A DNA stretch of 7,152 nucleotides from CAUZRD01 sp963582255 (GTDB lineage: Bacteria > Pseudomonadota > Alphaproteobacteria > Rhizobiales > TMED25): assembly GCA_963582255.1 (NCBI GenBank), contig CAUZRD010000110.1, positions 1 to 7,152 on the forward strand, given 5' to 3'. The notes below the pieces were generated by a model that ran no database searches, had not been told where the DNA came from, and saw nothing but the letters and a program-made list of their open reading frames with translations. Position numbers and translations under genes: made by a program. This document shows, piece by piece, positions 5,157 to 7,152 of this stretch. How positions within the stretch are numbered: position 1 is the first letter of the stretch; the number at the start of each line of letters is the position of its first letter.

Positions 5157-6964
5157 GGTCTCTCTTGTACACTCGCATCTTGATCAAACTGAAGTTTGAC
5201 AAAATTCTGATAAAGGCCATCTCGCGAGGCAAGATATTTATGGTTGCCCTCGGCCACCAGACGGCCTTTGTCGAGGACGATTATTCGATCAGCATTTTGT
5301 ACAGTAGCTAACCGATGGGCAATCACCAATGTTGTTCGCTTGGCCATCAGTTTGTCCAGTGCCTGTTGAACCTGACTTTCACTTTGCGCATCAAGTGCGT
5401 TGGTTGCTTCATCAAGCAAAAGAATTCGCGCATCTGACAAGACAGCCCTAGCAATGGCAATACGTTGGCGTTGGCCTCCAGAGAGTTTAACTCCGCGTTC
5501 GCCCAGTGCTGTGTGATAACCTTCTGGTAGAGCTGTTATGAACTCATCCGCCATTGCCAATCGCGCCGCCGCCAGAACCTCATCTTTATTCGCATTTGGT
5601 TTGGCAAAGCGGATATTTTCAAATGCGCTGGCTGCGAATATCACCGTTTCCTGAGGAACGATTGCTATCCGGGATCGTGCCGCGGCTAGATCAATGTTTT
5701 GGATTGGAATCCCGCCAATCTGAACAGTTCCATTTTGCGCATCATAAAACCGCAAGAGCAAAGAGAAGATCGTGCTTTTCCCAGCGCCTGATGGCCCGAC
5801 GATTGCGATCCGCTCACCGGGCTTAACTGAAAATGTTAGATCGCTGAGAGATGGGGTGTTGCTTCGTGTTGGATAAGCAAACGTCACATGGTCAAATGCA
5901 ATCTCGCACAGTGGCTCGTCTGGAAGTTTAACTGGATTAGCGGGAGTCTTTATATCCGGCTTGATATTCAAAAGTTCAGATAGCCGCTCTGCTGCCCCGG
6001 TAGCCAGTTGGATCTCGCCCCAAACCTGGCTGAGTTCGCCCAGTGCTCCGGCAGAGAATACGGCATAAAGAATAAACTGGCTAAGCTCTCCTCTGGTTAG
6101 TTCGCCGGTAAGAACATCTTTTGCGCCCCACCACAAAATTAATACCACGCTTGAAAATACCAAAAAGATAATCAATGAGGTGAGAAAGGCCCGAGCCCGC
6201 ATGCGTTTTCGGGCGGCGAGAAACGAGTCTTCGACATGACTGCTAAAGACAGCCTGAGCATGTACCTCATGGGTAAATGCCTGAACTGTTTGAATGCCGG
6301 ATAGATGCTCACTAGCATAAGCACTTGATTCGGCGAGTGTATCCTGCGCAGTCCGTGATAGACGTCGTACCCAACGCCCGATGAGGATCAAAGGAACAAT
6401 AATGATCGGCAAGGCGAGTAATACAAGGCTGGTTAACTCGGTGCTGGTAATCACCATCATGAGCGTTGCACCAACAAACAGCACAATATTTCGTAGTGCT
6501 AGTGAGGCTCCAGAACCAAAAGCCGCTTTAATCTGGGTGGTATCGGCAGTGAGTCGCGAGACCACCTCACCGGTACGCATTTCGTCGTAAAATGTGGGTG
6601 ATAAATTAAGTAAGTGCTTGAAAACGGCGCTACGTAAATCGGATACTATTCTCTCTCCAAGCCATGTTACAAAATAAAACCGAGCTGAGCTGGCTATAGC
6701 CAGAACGCCGACGACCATAATCATAGTCAGGAAGTAGTTGTCGATCAGCTGAGCATCACCTTCGTTGAACCCGTGATCTATTACTCGGCGTACGGCTAGT
6801 GGTACCGCTAGAGTTGCTGTCGCTGCAGCGAGAAGGGCAACACCTGCTAAAATCATCGTTTGTCGATAATGGGCGGCAAACGGCCACAAAGTTGCTAGAG
6901 GACGCAAACTGGTGCCGGAGGGCCTTGAGAGGTCAGCACCGGTACGGGAGAAACTTTTTGACAT
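5147..6964 (-). CDS. ABC exporter half-transporter (fused membrane and ATPase domains, MsbA/multidrug type)
   Basis: The 605-residue product has the full length of a homodimeric type IV exporter half. The membrane domain (about 24-330) has six helices, starting near 36-58, 77-97, 152-172, 176-196, 258-280 and 292-310. The ATPase domain (about 354-590) is complete: A-loop Tyr364, Walker A GPSGAGKST at 390-398, Q-loop Gln438, signature LSGGQ at 494-498, Walker B ILLLDE at 514-519, D-loop ALD at 523-525 and switch His550. Such proteins flip lipids, lipid A precursors or drugs across the inner membrane using ATP; the substrate cannot be read from sequence. The ATG at 6964 is the first possible start, because an in-frame TAG lies 9 bases upstream. 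No Shine-Dalgarno sequence precedes it, and a consensus-like promoter overlaps it, which leaves the true start slightly uncertain. The gene converges with the peptidoglycan-binding protein gene. Confidence 0.95.
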   Translation of the reverse strand: MSKSFSRTGADLSRPSGTSLRPLATLWPFAAHYRQTMILAGVALLAAATATLAVPLAVRRVIDHGFNEGDAQLIDNYFLTMIMVVGVLAIASSARFYFVTWLGERIVSDLRSAVFKHLLNLSPTFYDEMRTGEVVSRLTADTTQIKAAFGSGASLALRNIVLFVGATLMMVITSTELTSLVLLALPIIIVPLILIGRWVRRLSRTAQDTLAESSAYASEHLSGIQTVQAFTHEVHAQAVFSSHVEDSFLAARKRMRARAFLTSLIIFLVFSSVVLILWWGAKDVLTGELTRGELSQFILYAVFSAGALGELSQVWGEIQLATGAAERLSELLNIKPDIKTPANPVKLPDEPLCEIAFDHVTFAYPTRSNTPSLSDLTFSVKPGERIAIVGPSGAGKSTIFSLLLRFYDAQNGTVQIGGIPIQNIDLAAARSRIAIVPQETVIFAASAFENIRFAKPNANKDEVLAAARLAMADEFITALPEGYHTALGERGVKLSGGQRQRIAIARAVLSDARILLLDEATNALDAQSESQVQQALDKLMAKRTTLVIAHRLATVQNADRIIVLDKGRLVAEGNHKYLASRDGLYQNFVKLQFDQDASVQERPAE

Positions 6965-6990
6965 TATACGGTACTATGACTTTCGGACAA
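6963..6990 (-). promoter_or_regulatory. Sigma-70-like promoter overlapping the ABC transporter start codon
   Basis: On the minus strand TTGTCC (6990-6985), a 16-base spacer and a perfect TATAAT (6968-6963) form the best promoter match in the window. The last two bases of TATAAT are the first two of the ATG, so transcription would begin inside the coding region, around 6956. Either it is a chance match, or an internal promoter, or the true translation start is farther in (for example TTG at 6907-6905, codon 20). Confidence 0.35.
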
Positions 6991-7152
6991 AACATCGCGG
7001 CAATCTCCAGCCGGACCTGATTGATCAACGAGTGGGCAGCAGATGTTATCGCTGCTGCACCGCAGTAACTACGAGCGTTATCACATTTATGGGCGTCAGC
7101 CGAAAGTCGAACGATACGAATAATCGAATAAACATATTTCAATAGTACGTGT
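6965..7152. other. AT-rich upstream intergenic region with inverted repeats
   Basis: This stretch lies upstream of the ABC transporter and runs to the window end. It holds a 7-bp perfect inverted repeat, GCAGCAG (7036-7042) with CTGCTGC (7052-7058), an 8-bp palindrome TTGATCAA (7021-7028), and a 9-bp inverted pair, GACTTTCGG (6978-6986) with CCGAAAGTC (7100-7108). From about 7100 it is rich in A/T with repeated CGAA/CGAT. Open frames here are short, overlap each other on both strands and show no family resemblance, so I call no gene. From memory of Hyphomicrobiales synteny, rpmE (ribosomal protein L31) may lie just beyond the end. Confidence 0.4.

Noticed and set aside
6933..7142. 69-codon minus-strand frame (6933-7142) and 77-codon plus-strand frame (6912-7145) upstream of the ABC exporter
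   Set aside because: They overlap each other and the exporter start, have no ribosome-binding sites I trust, and resemble no family.

Overview
The window looks chromosomal and alphaproteobacterial. The elongation factor P opens with the MKINGN..RPGNVIEH pattern that I associate with Hyphomicrobiales (Rhizobiales) and Rhodobacterales. The gene order efp, inositol-monophosphatase-like gene, MotA/TolQ-like gene, OmpA/MotB-like gene, convergent ABC exporter also matches what I remember from Hyphomicrobiales genomes. Base composition is close to balanced, lower than in most cultured rhizobia, so the exact lineage is open. I see no tRNA, rRNA, CRISPR array, insertion sequence, integrase or phage gene.

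Layout. Positions 1-392 hold the 3' end of a Sel1-repeat protein gene. After a 122-bp gap with a possible promoter comes efp (515-1081). Three bases later begins an inositol-monophosphatase-family gene (1085-1879), probably co-transcribed with efp. A 120-bp gap with its own possible promoter leads to a two-gene unit: a four-helix MotA/TolQ/ExbB-family membrane protein (2000-3028) and, three bases on, a 701-residue MotB-like protein (3032-5137). The latter has one N-terminal membrane anchor, about 500 residues of coiled coil with two sets of internal tandem repeats, and a C-terminal OmpA peptidoglycan-binding domain. A complete ABC exporter half-transporter (6964-5147, minus strand) converges on this unit with only 9 bp between stop codons. 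The last 188 bp are an AT-rich upstream region with inverted repeats.

How the genes may work together. The MotA/TolQ-like and MotB-like proteins have the parts of a proton-driven inner-membrane motor: four helices with polar residues in TM3/TM4, and a single anchor with a membrane Asp. The second subunit could reach peptidoglycan through its OmpA domain. This resembles MotAB, TolQR-Pal and the ZorAB part of Zorya, but no flagellar, Tol or Zorya effector gene is present, so the role is unassigned. The ABC exporter next to it is of the MsbA/lipid-multidrug type, so this half of the window is concerned with the cell envelope. The efp and phosphatase-family pair is linked to translation and RNA biology rather than to the envelope.

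The two most notable features are: (1) the inositol-monophosphatase-family protein keeps its fold motifs but has lost or changed every recognisable catalytic metal ligand, which makes it a likely pseudoenzyme; and (2) the motor-like pair has a B subunit whose periplasmic coiled coil is far longer than the periplasm is wide and has grown by recent in-frame tandem duplication.
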